Source of the DNA: Lachnospiraceae bacterium
GTDB taxonomy: Bacteria; Bacillota; Clostridia; Lachnospirales; Lachnospiraceae
Assembly (NCBI GenBank): GCA_022791575.1
Contig: JAAVZI010000016.1
Coordinates: 1-40,543 of the forward strand
Length of the DNA stretch: 40,543 bases
Direction: 5' to 3'
A program made the translations under genes and the position numbers. This document shows, in pieces, positions 1 to 8,513 of the stretch. A model generated the notes under the pieces. It saw only the letters and a program-made list of their open reading frames with translations, did not search any database and was not told the origin of the DNA. Within the stretch, counting starts at the first letter, position 1. Each line of letters starts with the position of its first letter.

Positions 1-29
1 ATCTCTCAGTCCTCCTTTTCCTTATTATA
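1..29 (-). promoter_or_regulatory. Leader of a minus-strand gene lying left of the window
   Basis: On the minus strand a consensus AGGAGG lies at 16-11, upstream of the left edge. If the base before position 1 completes an ATG, the spacing would be about 8 nt. A TATAAT hexamer is at 29-24 on the same strand, with no convincing -35 box. This suggests a minus-strand gene starts at or just beyond the left edge; its identity cannot be seen. Confidence 0.4.
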
Positions 30-307
30 CCATACAATAACATAAAATAACATATATAAAAACAAAAAATTTGACATAAAAAAAGCAGGCTTTATGCGAC
101 CTGCAAGCGATTTTTTTCATATGCAACTGTCAAACTCCCGCGCAGATTGTACCAGTTCCTTCCTATCTTCCATAACTCTCCTTTCTGCCATCGGCGATAA
201 ACATAGATATCCTGTTCAATAAATAAGTGTAACATACAAGGAATATTGTTGCATGTAAATATAACAATATTTAAATTTACCAAAAATTTATTTTTTCTGA
301 AAAGTAA
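30..307. other. Intergenic, no supported gene
   Basis: AT-rich stretch. It contains a weak minus-strand hairpin (GCAGG/CCTGC, 85-104) followed on that strand by a run of T, which could be a terminator. A minus-strand frame over 92-316 would need a TTG start without a convincing Shine-Dalgarno site and is not called as a gene. Confidence 0.4.
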
Positions 308-336
308 TTGAAACAAAATAACTTCTATGCTATAAT
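308..336 (+). promoter_or_regulatory. Sigma-A promoter of the zinc-ribbon gene
   Basis: TTGAAA at 308-313, a 17-bp spacer and TATAAT at 331-336. The spacer ends in TGC, giving an extended -10 (TGn). It lies about 40 bp upstream of the start codon at 380. Confidence 0.85.
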
Positions 337-379
337 ATAAACTGTAAATTTATGTACTATTTTTAAGGGAGGTAAACAT

Positions 380-1351
380 ATGATATGTCCAAAATGCGGC
401 GCACAGTTAGCTGATGACGCCAAATTCTGCGGAGTATGCGGTAGTCCTGTTGCTGCCAGCGATACGAATCAGGCGCAGCAGCCAATAACAGAACCTGTAC
501 CAGAGCAACCCCAGACCGATTCTGCCATTCCAGCTTCTGAATCTTCTGAACAGCAAGATAACAGCAGCCAGCAACAGTCGGAGAATTATGGTAATTTCGG
601 TGGTCAACAGCCGTTCCAAAACAACAATAACTTTAATGACCAGCAATTTCAGAATAATGACGGTTTTAATAACCAGCCACAGACAAATTCGGCTGCTTCT
701 GATAAAAAACCATTAATTATACTTGGCGGCATTGCTGTTGCAGCAATTGTAGTTGTTGTCCTGCTCTTTAATCTGCTCTTTGGCGGAAGTTACAAGACAC
801 CGATTAAGAAAGCGGTCAAATATCTAAACAATCATGATACAGACCTCAAAGATTATTTTCGATTCAGCTATGGTGAGGCTTATGGCGAATATATGTATGA
901 GTTTTCTAAATTAAAAGCTAAGCTGACCGATGAGGATGACTGGGAAGAAGACAGCGAAGAAATAATTGAAGATCTTTATGATGCATTCGAAGATCAGTTT
1001 GGTGAGGACTGGGAAATCGAATATGAAATCAAACGCGCCAAACAGATTCGTGAATCCAAACTGAGTGATTATCAGGATGAGTGGGAAGAGCGCGTGGAAT
1101 CCATTGAAGATTCTCTTGAGTATCTGGAATATAATGATGATTACAGCGATGATGATATTGACGAACTCACAGAATTCTGTGAAGACTGGATTGAGAAACT
1201 GGAAAATATGGAAGTGGAAGATGGTTATACGGTAAAAGTTAAATTAACGATCGATGGTGAGGACGATAAGGAAAGCGACACCAAAGAATGTACAGTTTTA
1301 AAAATCGACGGTGATTGGATATGGATGGATTTTCTCTCCACCTTATCTTAA
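380..1351 (+). CDS. Zinc-ribbon, single-pass membrane protein of unknown function
   Basis: The 323-residue protein starts with a double-CxxC zinc ribbon (C3, C6, C17, C20), followed by a long Gln/Asn/Ser-rich disordered linker (about 25-108). One transmembrane helix spans about 111-134. A very acidic C-terminal domain (about 140-323), rich in Asp, Glu and aromatic residues, is probably outside the membrane. Zinc-ribbon plus helix proteins of this layout are common in Clostridia and mostly uncharacterised, so the function is unknown. The start is supported by AAGGGAGG 7 nt upstream of ATG and an extended -10 promoter. It is one of only three plus-strand genes in the window and ends in a strong bidirectional terminator shared with thiC. 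Confidence 0.85.
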   Translation: MICPKCGAQLADDAKFCGVCGSPVAASDTNQAQQPITEPVPEQPQTDSAIPASESSEQQDNSSQQQSENYGNFGGQQPFQNNNNFNDQQFQNNDGFNNQPQTNSAASDKKPLIILGGIAVAAIVVVVLLFNLLFGGSYKTPIKKAVKYLNNHDTDLKDYFRFSYGEAYGEYMYEFSKLKAKLTDEDDWEEDSEEIIEDLYDAFEDQFGEDWEIEYEIKRAKQIRESKLSDYQDEWEERVESIEDSLEYLEYNDDYSDDDIDELTEFCEDWIEKLENMEVEDGYTVKVKLTIDGEDDKESDTKECTVLKIDGDWIWMDFLSTLS

Positions 1352-1403
1352 TACAAACTTTATTTTATGAAATGCCTCTACCTACGAACGGTAGATAGAA
1401 TCT

Positions 1404-1438
1404 AAAAATGCCGCATCTAGCAAAGATGCGGCATTTTT
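1404..1438. terminator. Bidirectional terminator between the zinc-ribbon gene and thiC
   Basis: A perfect 15-bp stem (1404-1418 with 1424-1438) around a 5-nt loop, with A-run and T-run flanks. It can end transcription from both sides. The thiC stop codon begins at the very next base on the minus strand. Confidence 0.92.
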
Positions 1439-2743
1439 CTACAAAATATCAATATGCTCTCCGGCCAGTGCCTTATTCATACTACGTACGGCACAGAATT
1501 TACCACACATAGAACAGGTATCATCATGTTCTGGCTTTCTCTCATCACGAATCGCTTTGGCTGTCTCTGGATCAATGGCAGCTGCCCACTGTCCTTCCCA
1601 GTCCAGATTTCTTCTAGCTTCTGCCATCTGATTATCCAAATCCATCGCGCCTCTGACACCTTTGGCGATATCGGCTGCATGAGCTGCAATCTTGGACGCA
1701 ATAATTCCCTGCTTCACATCTTCTACATTCGGAAGAGCCAAATGCTCCGCCGGAGTTACATAACAGAGAAATGCGGCTCCAGAAGCTGCGGCAATGGCGC
1801 CTCCTATCGCGGATGTAATATGATCATAGCCAGGAGCAATATCTGTTACTAATGGTCCCAACACATAAAAAGGGGCGCCCTGGCAGATGGTCTGCTGAAT
1901 CTTCATGTTGGCTGCAATCTGATCCATCGGCATATGCCCAGGACCTTCGACCATGACCTGCACGTCTTTCTCCCACGCACGCTTTGTCAGTTCTCCTAGC
2001 CGTACAAGCTCCTCAATCTGACATACATCGGAAGCATCCGCAAGACAGCCTGGCCGGCAGGCATCACCCAACGAAATGGTTACATCATGTTCCCGGCAAA
2101 TATCCAGGATCTCATCATAATATTCATAGAACGGATTCTCCTCCCCAGTCATACTCATCCATGCAAATACAAGGGAACCTCCGCGAGATACAATATTCAT
2201 TTTACGTTTATGATTCTTAATCTGATCAATCGTCTTTCTTGTAATTCCACAGTGCAGAGTCACAAAATCCACTCCATCCTCTGCATGCAGACGGATTACA
2301 TCAATAAAATCCTTTGCCGTCAAGGTGTCCAGATCTCTTTGGTAATGAATCACTGAATCATATACTGGAACGGTACCAATCATTGCCGGACACTCACTGG
2401 TTAATTTTCTGCGGAATGGTATGGTATTGCCATGAGAAGATAAATCCATGATCGCATGCGCCCCCATATCGACAGCTGCCATAACCTTTTTCATCTCTAT
2501 ATCATAATCCTTGCAGTCACGTGAAACTCCAAGATTTACATTAATCTTGGTCTTCAGCATGGACCCTACTCCTTCTGGACTTATACAGGTATGATGCTTA
2601 TTGGCGCAGATAACTACCTTTCCTTCCGCCACAAGCGGCCTTAATTCCTCTGCCGTCATTTGCTCCTTCTCTGCCACCGTCTGTAATTCCTTTGTAATGA
2701 TTCCTTTTCTTGCTGCCTCCATTTGTGTTGCATAATTGCTCAT
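1439..2743 (-). CDS. thiC: Phosphomethylpyrimidine synthase ThiC
   Basis: A radical-SAM enzyme that rearranges aminoimidazole ribotide into HMP-P, the pyrimidine precursor of thiamine. The 434-residue length fits the shorter Clostridia/archaea-type ThiC. Visible signatures include [33 protein letters not shown] and a C-terminal cluster CSMCGKFC. The cluster spacing is CX2CX3C, one residue shorter than the CX2CX4C of E. coli ThiC. AGGAGG precedes the ATG by about 7 nt. It is the last gene of the riboswitch-controlled thiM-thiE-thiD-thiC operon, 21 bp after thiD. Confidence 0.96.
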   Translation of the reverse strand: MSNYATQMEAARKGIITKELQTVAEKEQMTAEELRPLVAEGKVVICANKHHTCISPEGVGSMLKTKINVNLGVSRDCKDYDIEMKKVMAAVDMGAHAIMDLSSHGNTIPFRRKLTSECPAMIGTVPVYDSVIHYQRDLDTLTAKDFIDVIRLHAEDGVDFVTLHCGITRKTIDQIKNHKRKMNIVSRGGSLVFAWMSMTGEENPFYEYYDEILDICREHDVTISLGDACRPGCLADASDVCQIEELVRLGELTKRAWEKDVQVMVEGPGHMPMDQIAANMKIQQTICQGAPFYVLGPLVTDIAPGYDHITSAIGGAIAAASGAAFLCYVTPAEHLALPNVEDVKQGIIASKIAAHAADIAKGVRGAMDLDNQMAEARRNLDWEGQWAAAIDPETAKAIRDERKPEHDDTCSMCGKFCAVRSMNKALAGEHIDIL

Positions 2744-2764
2744 ATCCTATCCTCCTGATTCTCC

Positions 2765-3541
2765 TTATTTCCAAAAATGATTTAGGGGACCATTTCCTTT
2801 TCCCAGATTCAGTCCGGCTTTCAGTGCGCCATTCATGTATTCTTTCGCCTGCTGTACACTTTCTTCTATGGTAAATCCCTTGGCCAGACAGGCTGTCAAT
2901 GCTGAGCTATACGTACATCCGGTTCCATGATTATTCGGATTATCGATGCGCCGACCGCAAAACCAGCGGCTTTTTCCTTGATGAACTAAAAGGTCATCTG
3001 CTCCTTCTCCCAAATGTCCTCCCTTACATACGACTGCACAGTGATATTGCTCGTGCAAAGCGGCGGCTGCCTGCTCCATATCTTCTCTGCTTGAAATACT
3101 TATTTCCAAAAGCCGTTCACATTCTGGTACATTAGGAGTTAATACATCTGCCAAAGGAAATAATCTCTCTCTTAAAACCCCTTCTGCTTCTTGGTCCAGA
3201 AGCGATGTGCCGCTGGTCGATGCTAATATAGGGTCCAGTACAATATTCTCAGCCTTGTAGCAGGTCAATCTATCCGCAATCACCTCTATAAGCGGCGCAG
3301 AAAAAACCATACCAATCTTGACCGCATCCGGAAACAGATCTGTAAATATACAATCCAGCTGCTGGGCTAGAAATTCCGGCGAAGTCTGAGAGATTGCCGT
3401 GACTCCCATAGTATTCTGCGCAGTAAGCGCTGTAATTGCAGATACTGCATATACCCCCATAGCACTCATTGTCTTTATATCTGCCTGAATCCCCGCTCCG
3501 CCTCCCGAATCACTTCCGGCAATCGTTAATGCTATTTTCAT
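2765..3541 (-). CDS. thiD: Hydroxymethylpyrimidine/phosphomethylpyrimidine kinase ThiD
   Basis: Phosphorylates HMP and HMP-P to HMP-PP for thiamine synthesis. It is a ribokinase-fold protein: N-terminal ALTIAGSDSGGGAGIQADIK, and the C-terminal anion-hole motif NNHGTGCTYSSALTACLA with its catalytic Asp replaced by the usual Cys of the GTGCT motif. The ATG at 3541 (MKIAL) is preferred. It follows the thiE stop by one base and has GGGGA about 5 nt upstream; an upstream in-frame ATG at 3553 lies inside thiE with no ribosome site. Predicted length is 258 residues, normal for ThiD. Tight spacing suggests translational coupling to thiE. Confidence 0.95.
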   Translation of the reverse strand: MKIALTIAGSDSGGGAGIQADIKTMSAMGVYAVSAITALTAQNTMGVTAISQTSPEFLAQQLDCIFTDLFPDAVKIGMVFSAPLIEVIADRLTCYKAENIVLDPILASTSGTSLLDQEAEGVLRERLFPLADVLTPNVPECERLLEISISSREDMEQAAAALHEQYHCAVVCKGGHLGEGADDLLVHQGKSRWFCGRRIDNPNNHGTGCTYSSALTACLAKGFTIEESVQQAKEYMNGALKAGLNLGKGNGPLNHFWK

Positions 3542-3542
3542 A

Positions 3543-4187
3543 TCATTCCCCATTGACCATCTGTATGGCCTGCACTTTTAATTCTTCTGCTGCTGTCATA
3601 ATATCTTTCTGCGCAAAGACCGCGCTGATTACGGCAATTCCACAAATTCCACTTCCAGAAAGCCTGAATATATTATTTTTACTGATTCCTCCGATCGCCA
3701 CAACTGGGATTGTCACGTTCTGGCAGATTGCTTTTAAAGTCTCAAAGCTAACTTCTGTCGCATCTTCCTTTGAGGCAGTAGGAAACACAGCTCCTACTCC
3801 AAGATAATCCGCCCCTCGCTGTTCTGCCTGTATCGCCTGGTCTACTGTCTGTACAGAAACACCTAAGATCTTATCGGAACCCAGTCTGGCTCTGGCATTC
3901 CCGGCTTCCATATCCTTCTGGCCTACATGAACTCCATCTGCACCAGCCTGTAACGCAAGTTCTACCTCATCATTAATCACAAAAGGAACCTGGTATTTTC
4001 TGCAAAGCTCTCTGATTTCTACAGCTTCTTTCAGAAATGTTTCTCTATCTAGCTGCTTCTCACGTAACTGTATACATGTAACACCACCCTTTAACGCTTT
4101 CTCTACCTGGTTATAAAGAGTATCTCCCTCAAGCCAGGTACGGTCTGTTACTGCATATAATAATAAATCCTCTTTAACACACTTCAT
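3543..4187 (-). CDS. thiE: Thiamine-phosphate synthase ThiE
   Basis: Joins HMP-PP and hydroxyethylthiazole phosphate to give thiamine phosphate. The TIM-barrel signatures are LYAVTDRTWL near the start, CIQLREKQLD, VPFVINDEVELALQAGADGV with VHVGQKD, GVSVQT and VVAIGGI. The chosen ATG at 4187 gives 214 residues and has AAGGAG about 7 nt upstream. A longer frame back to 4217 has no ribosome site and lies inside thiM. The first 14 nt overlap the end of thiM, consistent with coupled translation. Confidence 0.95.
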   Translation of the reverse strand: MKCVKEDLLLYAVTDRTWLEGDTLYNQVEKALKGGVTCIQLREKQLDRETFLKEAVEIRELCRKYQVPFVINDEVELALQAGADGVHVGQKDMEAGNARARLGSDKILGVSVQTVDQAIQAEQRGADYLGVGAVFPTASKEDATEVSFETLKAICQNVTIPVVAIGGISKNNIFRLSGSGICGIAVISAVFAQKDIMTAAEELKVQAIQMVNGE

Positions 4188-4995
4188 AGTCGGCTCCTTT
4201 TTCCAACATGTCTCCATTCATCAGATCTATGGCATCGATTATCCGATTCCTATAGGTAGCATTCCCGTCCCCCTTCTGCATCCGGGACCAGCCAATTTCT
4301 CCGGCCAGCCCCATCAGGCTGACCGCTGCGGCTGCAGCTTCTAAATCATTCTCCTTATTAGCAGTTAAATAGGCTGTAACAATCGCAGACAGCTGGCAGC
4401 CTGTGCCTGTGATTCTGCTCATCTCCGGACGACCATTTCGAATCACATAACAGCGGCTGGCATTACACACCAGATCTAATGCTCCTGTAATCACGATAAT
4501 CGAATTGATTTCTTCGGCAAACTGTTTGACCCTCGCAATTACAGAAGATAAATTCTCCTCTGTTACTGCGTCTGCCAGGTCTGCATCCACTCCTTTCGTA
4601 CTTCCTCCCCAGCCCATCAGCGTTTTAATTTCTGAAATATTTCCACGTATTGCATGTGGGCGCAGTTCCTTCATAAGGCTGATGGCAGTCTCTGTACGCA
4701 TCCGACTTGCACCGGCTCCTACCGGATCAAGTACTATCACATGTCCTAGCTCTCTGGCCTTTCTGCCCGCCAGAAACATAGATGGTATCGTTCTGGCATT
4801 TAAGGTCCCGATATTGATATTCAAACCGCCGCAGATCGTGGTAATATCCTCTACATCCGCTTCGTCATCAGCCATAATTGGGCTTCCACCGCAGGCCAGC
4901 AGCGCATTGGCTACATCATTGACCGTTACATAATTGGTAATGTTATGTATCAGCGGCATCATTTCTCTTACGTTTTCCAAACAGGTACGAAACAT
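4174..4995 (-). CDS. thiM: Hydroxyethylthiazole kinase ThiM
   Basis: Phosphorylates 4-methyl-5-(hydroxyethyl)thiazole for salvage. The 273-residue protein starts with the family pattern PLIHNITNYVTVNDVANALL, then GGSPIMADD, VLDPVGAGASRMRT and RITGTGCQLSA near the C-terminus. AAGGTG precedes the ATG. It is the first gene after the TPP riboswitch. Its presence with no thiG/thiH/thiS in the operon suggests the thiazole half is taken up or made from genes elsewhere. Confidence 0.95.
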   Translation of the reverse strand: MFRTCLENVREMMPLIHNITNYVTVNDVANALLACGGSPIMADDEADVEDITTICGGLNINIGTLNARTIPSMFLAGRKARELGHVIVLDPVGAGASRMRTETAISLMKELRPHAIRGNISEIKTLMGWGGSTKGVDADLADAVTEENLSSVIARVKQFAEEINSIIVITGALDLVCNASRCYVIRNGRPEMSRITGTGCQLSAIVTAYLTANKENDLEAAAAAVSLMGLAGEIGWSRMQKGDGNATYRNRIIDAIDLMNGDMLEKGADYEVC

Positions 4996-5079
4996 ATTCT
5001 ATCACCTTGTCTTTCTTAATATTTTTAAATAATGCCAAGACAAGCATATGCAGCAGCTGCCCGTGTAAGAACAATTAAA

Positions 5080-5113
5080 AATGTGTATACACCAAGAAAA
5101 GCGCATACACATT
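5080..5113 (-). terminator. Riboswitch expression-platform terminator
   Basis: On the minus strand AATGTGTATGC pairs with GTATACACATT (10 of 11 pairs; loop about 12 nt), followed by a T-run (TTTTTAATTG). It sits between the TPP aptamer and thiM, as expected for transcription attenuation by bound TPP. Confidence 0.8.
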
Positions 5114-5125
5114 ATGAGTTCTGCG

Positions 5126-5236
5126 TTATTTCCCTACGTTGGCATTATCCAAATCAGGTTATGGGTTAAAGCGCTCAGCTTACTCTCAGCCTGCTGCTGT
5201 CCGCTTCATCCGCAGACGATGCAAGCACCCCGTTTG
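5126..5236 (-). promoter_or_regulatory. TPP riboswitch (THI box)
   Basis: On the minus strand the conserved aptamer parts appear in order: ACGGGGTGC (5233-5225), GGCTGAGAG, an ACC-containing joint, then CCTGATTTGGATAATGCC followed by ACGTAGGGAA (ending near 5128). This matches the universal THI box. It lies directly upstream of thiM with a terminator hairpin in between, so high TPP should stop transcription of thiM-E-D-C. Confidence 0.96.
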
Positions 5237-5306
5237 CTCCGATATTATATCGGCTCTCTGAGACAAACTTCTAATCTTCTATCTGTCAGAGTATTTCACT
5301 ATTATA

Positions 5307-5335
5307 ATTATAACATATTGCTTTTTATTTTACAA
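5307..5335 (-). promoter_or_regulatory. Promoter of the thi operon
   Basis: On the minus strand TTGTAA (5335-5330), a 17-bp spacer and TATAAT (5312-5307), placed about 70 bp upstream of the TPP aptamer and overlapping the end of the intergenic region after the phosphoesterase gene. Confidence 0.7.
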
Positions 5336-5339
5336 GAGT

Positions 5340-6512
5340 CTATTGAGGCTCTACATCTATAACCACATATTCTGAAATAGCCCCTGTCTTAAATGGAATT
5401 TCCCAACCGGAAATTCCTGAGCTGACTTCAAAGACGGTTCCTCCCTCTTTGCGGATTCCATAGGTCATACAGTTAAACTTTGCCAGTTCTCCTATGGGGC
5501 CAGCCGGAAATATATGGCCGCCGTGGGTATGTCCTGATAACACCAGATCTACCCCAGCCTTTTTCTGATTTTCATAATCAGTAGGCTGGTGATCTAATAC
5601 TAATAGGAATTTGGAAGTATCCAGTTCCTGAACCAACTCAGACATTTCCATCCTGTCCCCGTGCAGTTCAGCAGACCGATCTTTGCGGCCTATTACATAG
5701 AAATTATCATTTATTAATACTGCTTCATCCTTTAAGACCGTAATATGATTCTTAATTAGTTCTTTTTCAAACTCCTCCGCTTGGAATTCACGGCTGTTTG
5801 TGTAATTGCCTTCATCGTGATTTCCATATACAAAGAATACTCCATAAGTAGAGGATATACTGCCTAGTGCTTTACAGCTCTTAACCATATCTTCCCTTGT
5901 TGTCTCTTCATCTACAAAATCACCAGTTGCTACAACAAGATCCGGTTGACAGCGCTCTGCCTCTTTCATATGTTCTGCAAAGCCGTCTCCGTTGAAAGTT
6001 GCACCTATATGCATATCTGTAATCTGCAGAATACGAAGTTTTTTTCCATCCAGCTTCTTGTCTGTATGCATGGTATAATTAGTTTCCACAACATGATGAG
6101 CATTGTACCAGCCAATGCTGAGATAAAGGATTGTTACCAGCAGAGTGGCTGCTCCTGCATAATAACGTTTCCACTGTTTTGCGGAAAACTTTCTTACCAT
6201 CCAAACTATTCCATCTGCTATTCCCCAGAATATAGTCAGATGCAAAAGGACAACCATTGTATTTACTGTCTGTAATACTACCGCTACTAGTAAAGCTATG
6301 ATATATATAACTGCCAGAACTCTATATATCTGCGGCTTTTCTTCTCTTAGTTTTTTGACTAATGCATATTGATTGATTCTTGTCCACAGATAATAGGCGA
6401 TTCCGGCAAGCACTGCGGCCAATACGATGAACATAATGCCTATCCAAAACTTACTATAAATAAAAATACCGATCAATACTATAAATGCGATTGCGATTCC
6501 CAGCCAGATCAA
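5340..6512 (-). CDS. Membrane-anchored calcineurin-like metallophosphoesterase
   Basis: About five hydrophobic helices occupy the first ~140 residues. They are followed by a metallophosphoesterase domain with ITDMHIG, ATGDFVDEE, VYGNHDEG, LDHQP and SGHTHGGHIF, the full set of metal ligands. This layout resembles YkuE/YaeI-type enzymes, some of which act on UDP-diacylglucosamine in Gram-negatives; the substrate here is unknown. The start is TTG at 6512 with GAGGTGG about 5 nt upstream. It ends just upstream of the thi promoter and is probably a single-gene unit. Confidence 0.88.
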   Translation of the reverse strand: MIWLGIAIAFIVLIGIFIYSKFWIGIMFIVLAAVLAGIAYYLWTRINQYALVKKLREEKPQIYRVLAVIYIIALLVAVVLQTVNTMVVLLHLTIFWGIADGIVWMVRKFSAKQWKRYYAGAATLLVTILYLSIGWYNAHHVVETNYTMHTDKKLDGKKLRILQITDMHIGATFNGDGFAEHMKEAERCQPDLVVATGDFVDEETTREDMVKSCKALGSISSTYGVFFVYGNHDEGNYTNSREFQAEEFEKELIKNHITVLKDEAVLINDNFYVIGRKDRSAELHGDRMEMSELVQELDTSKFLLVLDHQPTDYENQKKAGVDLVLSGHTHGGHIFPAGPIGELAKFNCMTYGIRKEGGTVFEVSSGISGWEIPFKTGAISEYVVIDVEPQ

Positions 6513-6608
6513 TCAAACCACCTCTTATTTTTTATGTATGTAGGTATATTTTACCACTAAATCTCACAAAATAAAAACGTTTTCACAAAAGCTTCACAAT
6601 ACTTCAAA

Positions 6609-6650
6609 AAAGAACAGCCTGGCCATACGAACTCTTCCAAACTGTTCTTT
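6609..6650 (-). terminator. Terminator after the coiled-coil gene
   Basis: AAAGAACAG (6609-6617) pairs with CTGTTCTTT (6642-6650). On the minus strand it is followed by a T-run. A smaller hairpin (CTGGC/GCCAG, 6662-6675) precedes it. Confidence 0.75.
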
Positions 6651-6699
6651 CTACTATGTCACTGGCACTCGCCAGCAGTTCTATATTTCATTGTAAAAT

Positions 6700-7689
6700 C
6701 TAAACACCAGTATCAACCATAGAACCCTTTACGTCTTCTGCAAGCAGCTTCATCTCTGTTAACATATTATTCACTTCCTGCTTAATGTCACTTTTTATTT
6801 CATTCAATCCCAGAATCTGTTCGGTTGGCATATCCAGTATTTCTACCTTGTTCTTCTGTTCTTCCCTTTGCTCCTGATAAGCGGCTTCCAGCTCTTCATT
6901 CCTCTGCTGTATTTCCTCGATTCGCTCATCCTGCTCTTCTTTTTCTTCTTTGGCCTCTTCCATTTCTTCCTTGATCTCTTCCATCTTCTCATCAACAGTA
7001 TTCTTGCCATCTTCCACAATCATGCCGATTATTTCTTTGTTGGCACTTTCCATAATCTCGCCCGCCTGCTGGGCTGCACCTACCATCGGCGCACTTTTTA
7101 GACGGTTCAAGCTAGTCTCTCGTATAATAGCATTTTCCTGCTTAATAATCTTCTGGGATTCTTCGATGGTTTTATTATAAGGGCCTTTAAACGAATCAAT
7201 CTCTAAAGAAGCCTTCTGATAATCGGTCATTCCTTTTGCATCAATCTCTGCCAGACGCGCTTTCTCATCTTCTGTCAGTTTTATATCTGAATCTGGCTTC
7301 ATACTGTCCCTGCGCTTTTCAAGCAGTTTTAAATCCTGCTGTTCTTCAGAATCCTCTGTAATTCCATAAGTTTCTTTCAGCTTTTCTTTTTCCTGGTCCA
7401 ATGCTTTTATCTGACTGTTCGCATCAAGAATTGCATTTTCTGCCTCAGCAACCCTGCCTGCTCTCTCTGCCATATCATCATCAATTTGCTTATCTGCTGA
7501 AAAAACATCTTTCATAAGTTTCATGGCCTTTTCTCTGGCTTCCTGTCTCTTCTGGGCTACTTTATCCTGCCCTGCCTGATTATTTCCCATATTAAACTGA
7601 AATGGCTTTTTCTTATTCTCTGTACTGTTCATCTGCGGATTTAAAAAATTTCCAATAAATAATCTTGTATTTACACTTCCTGCCTTCAT
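6700..7689 (-). CDS. Coiled-coil protein of unknown function
   Basis: A 329-residue protein without signal peptide or membrane segment. Residues ~40-110 form a Lys/Glu-rich helical segment starting KRQEAREKAMKLMKDVFSAD. The middle (~110-200) is helical with TDYQKASLEI. Residues ~225-280 form a strongly predicted coiled coil made mostly of Glu, Lys and Gln. GTGAGGAAG precedes the ATG at 7689 and a terminator follows, so it is a stand-alone gene. I recall similar proteins in other Lachnospiraceae, with no known role. A structural or cytoskeletal role is possible but not shown. Confidence 0.75.
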   Translation of the reverse strand: MKAGSVNTRLFIGNFLNPQMNSTENKKKPFQFNMGNNQAGQDKVAQKRQEAREKAMKLMKDVFSADKQIDDDMAERAGRVAEAENAILDANSQIKALDQEKEKLKETYGITEDSEEQQDLKLLEKRRDSMKPDSDIKLTEDEKARLAEIDAKGMTDYQKASLEIDSFKGPYNKTIEESQKIIKQENAIIRETSLNRLKSAPMVGAAQQAGEIMESANKEIIGMIVEDGKNTVDEKMEEIKEEMEEAKEEKEEQDERIEEIQQRNEELEAAYQEQREEQKNKVEILDMPTEQILGLNEIKSDIKQEVNNMLTEMKLLAEDVKGSMVDTGV

Positions 7690-7853
7690 ATCTGCTTCCT
7701 CACTTTCCCAAAATAATTTTCAAATTTACTGTCGTCAAATAATTGATCCATTATTTTTTATATCGGTATTTTTGTGGATAATAATTATAAAGGATTTGGG
7801 CATTTGGTGCATTTTACAGGCGATTCATGAATGAGACATTTGATATATGAGAA

Positions 7854-7880
7854 ATGGACCCTGACTTACGCCGGGTCCAT
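7854..7880 (-). terminator. Weak terminator after hsp20
   Basis: Eight-bp stem ATGGACCC/GGGTCCAT with an 11-nt loop, followed on the minus strand by TTTCTC, which is a poor U-tract. It lies 20 bp after the hsp20 stop codon. Confidence 0.55.
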
Positions 7881-7899
7881 GTACCATTATAGAATCCTG

Positions 7900-8343
7900 T
7901 TATTCTATAGCAATATATTGGCTTTCCTCTACTTTGGGAGTGTCTTTCTTCGGCAGTTCCAGTTTCAATACTCCGTCCTCGAATCTAGCCTGAATCTCTT
8001 CCTTCTTTACATCCTCGCCAACATAGAAACTTCTGCGGCAGCTGCCAGAATAGCGCTCTCTGCGGATATATTTTCCATTTTCATCTTGTTGATCATGATT
8101 TGTATTATATTCCGCCGCAATTGTCAAATAGCCATCCTTTAAATCGGCTTTAATATCCTCCTTTTTATAACCTGGCAGTTCCATAGACAGCAAGTATTTG
8201 TTCTCAAATTCCTGTACATCCGCCTGCATCAGTCCACTGGTACGTCCACTTGCCTTTTCTCTATCCGGAATACGGAACATCTCATTAAAGTCATGAAAGA
8301 AATCACGGTCAAAGCTGCTTGTAAATATACTTGGTACTAACAT
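7900..8343 (-). CDS. hsp20: Small heat-shock protein, Hsp20/alpha-crystallin family
   Basis: An ATP-independent holdase chaperone of 147 residues. The alpha-crystallin domain (~40-140) shows DVQEFENKYLLSMELPGYKK, EDIKADLKDGYLTIAAE, the RRSFYVGEDV strand and FEDGVLKLELPKK, the GVLxLxxPK-like end motif. AGGAGG precedes the ATG at 8343. Its promoter -35 lies inside a CIRCE operator, so expression should be repressed by HrcA and induced by heat or unfolded protein. Confidence 0.95.
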   Translation of the reverse strand: MLVPSIFTSSFDRDFFHDFNEMFRIPDREKASGRTSGLMQADVQEFENKYLLSMELPGYKKEDIKADLKDGYLTIAAEYNTNHDQQDENGKYIRRERYSGSCRRSFYVGEDVKKEEIQARFEDGVLKLELPKKDTPKVEESQYIAIE

Positions 8344-8445
8344 AATTATTCCTCCTTATTTTGTTTGAGTTTATTTTGATTTAGTTATTATCTGCAAATG
8401 GAATAACTATTATTCTCTGTGATAGTTGTTTCATTTGTTATATAT

Positions 8446-8476
8446 ATTATATAACATATTTTGTTAGCACTGTCAA
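8446..8476 (-). promoter_or_regulatory. Promoter of hsp20
   Basis: On the minus strand TTGACA (8476-8471) is perfect, with overlapping -10 candidates TATATA at 17-bp spacing (8453-8448) and TATAAT at 19-bp spacing (8451-8446). The -35 is embedded in the CIRCE operator. Confidence 0.8.
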
Positions 8477-8490
8477 GAGGTGAGTGCTAA
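8464..8490 (-). promoter_or_regulatory. CIRCE operator (HrcA binding site)
   Basis: On the minus strand TTAGCACTC-N9-CAGTGCTAA. It matches the consensus TTAGCACTC-N9-GAGTGCTAA in 17 of 18 arm positions; the only change is the innermost base of the second arm. It overlaps the hsp20 -35 box. Confidence 0.95.
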
Positions 8491-8513
8491 AATTTTATAA
8501 ATATTTTTACTTA

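Noticed and set aside
92-316. 74-codon minus-strand frame as a gene
   Set aside because: It needs a TTG start with only a weak ribosome site, overlaps the zinc-ribbon promoter, and shows no recognisable family. A weak T-run hairpin at its end is not enough.
5041-5061. Second terminator in the thi leader (GCAGCTGC self-complementary stretch)
   Set aside because: The palindrome is very short and has no T-run; the stem at 5080-5113 is the better expression platform.
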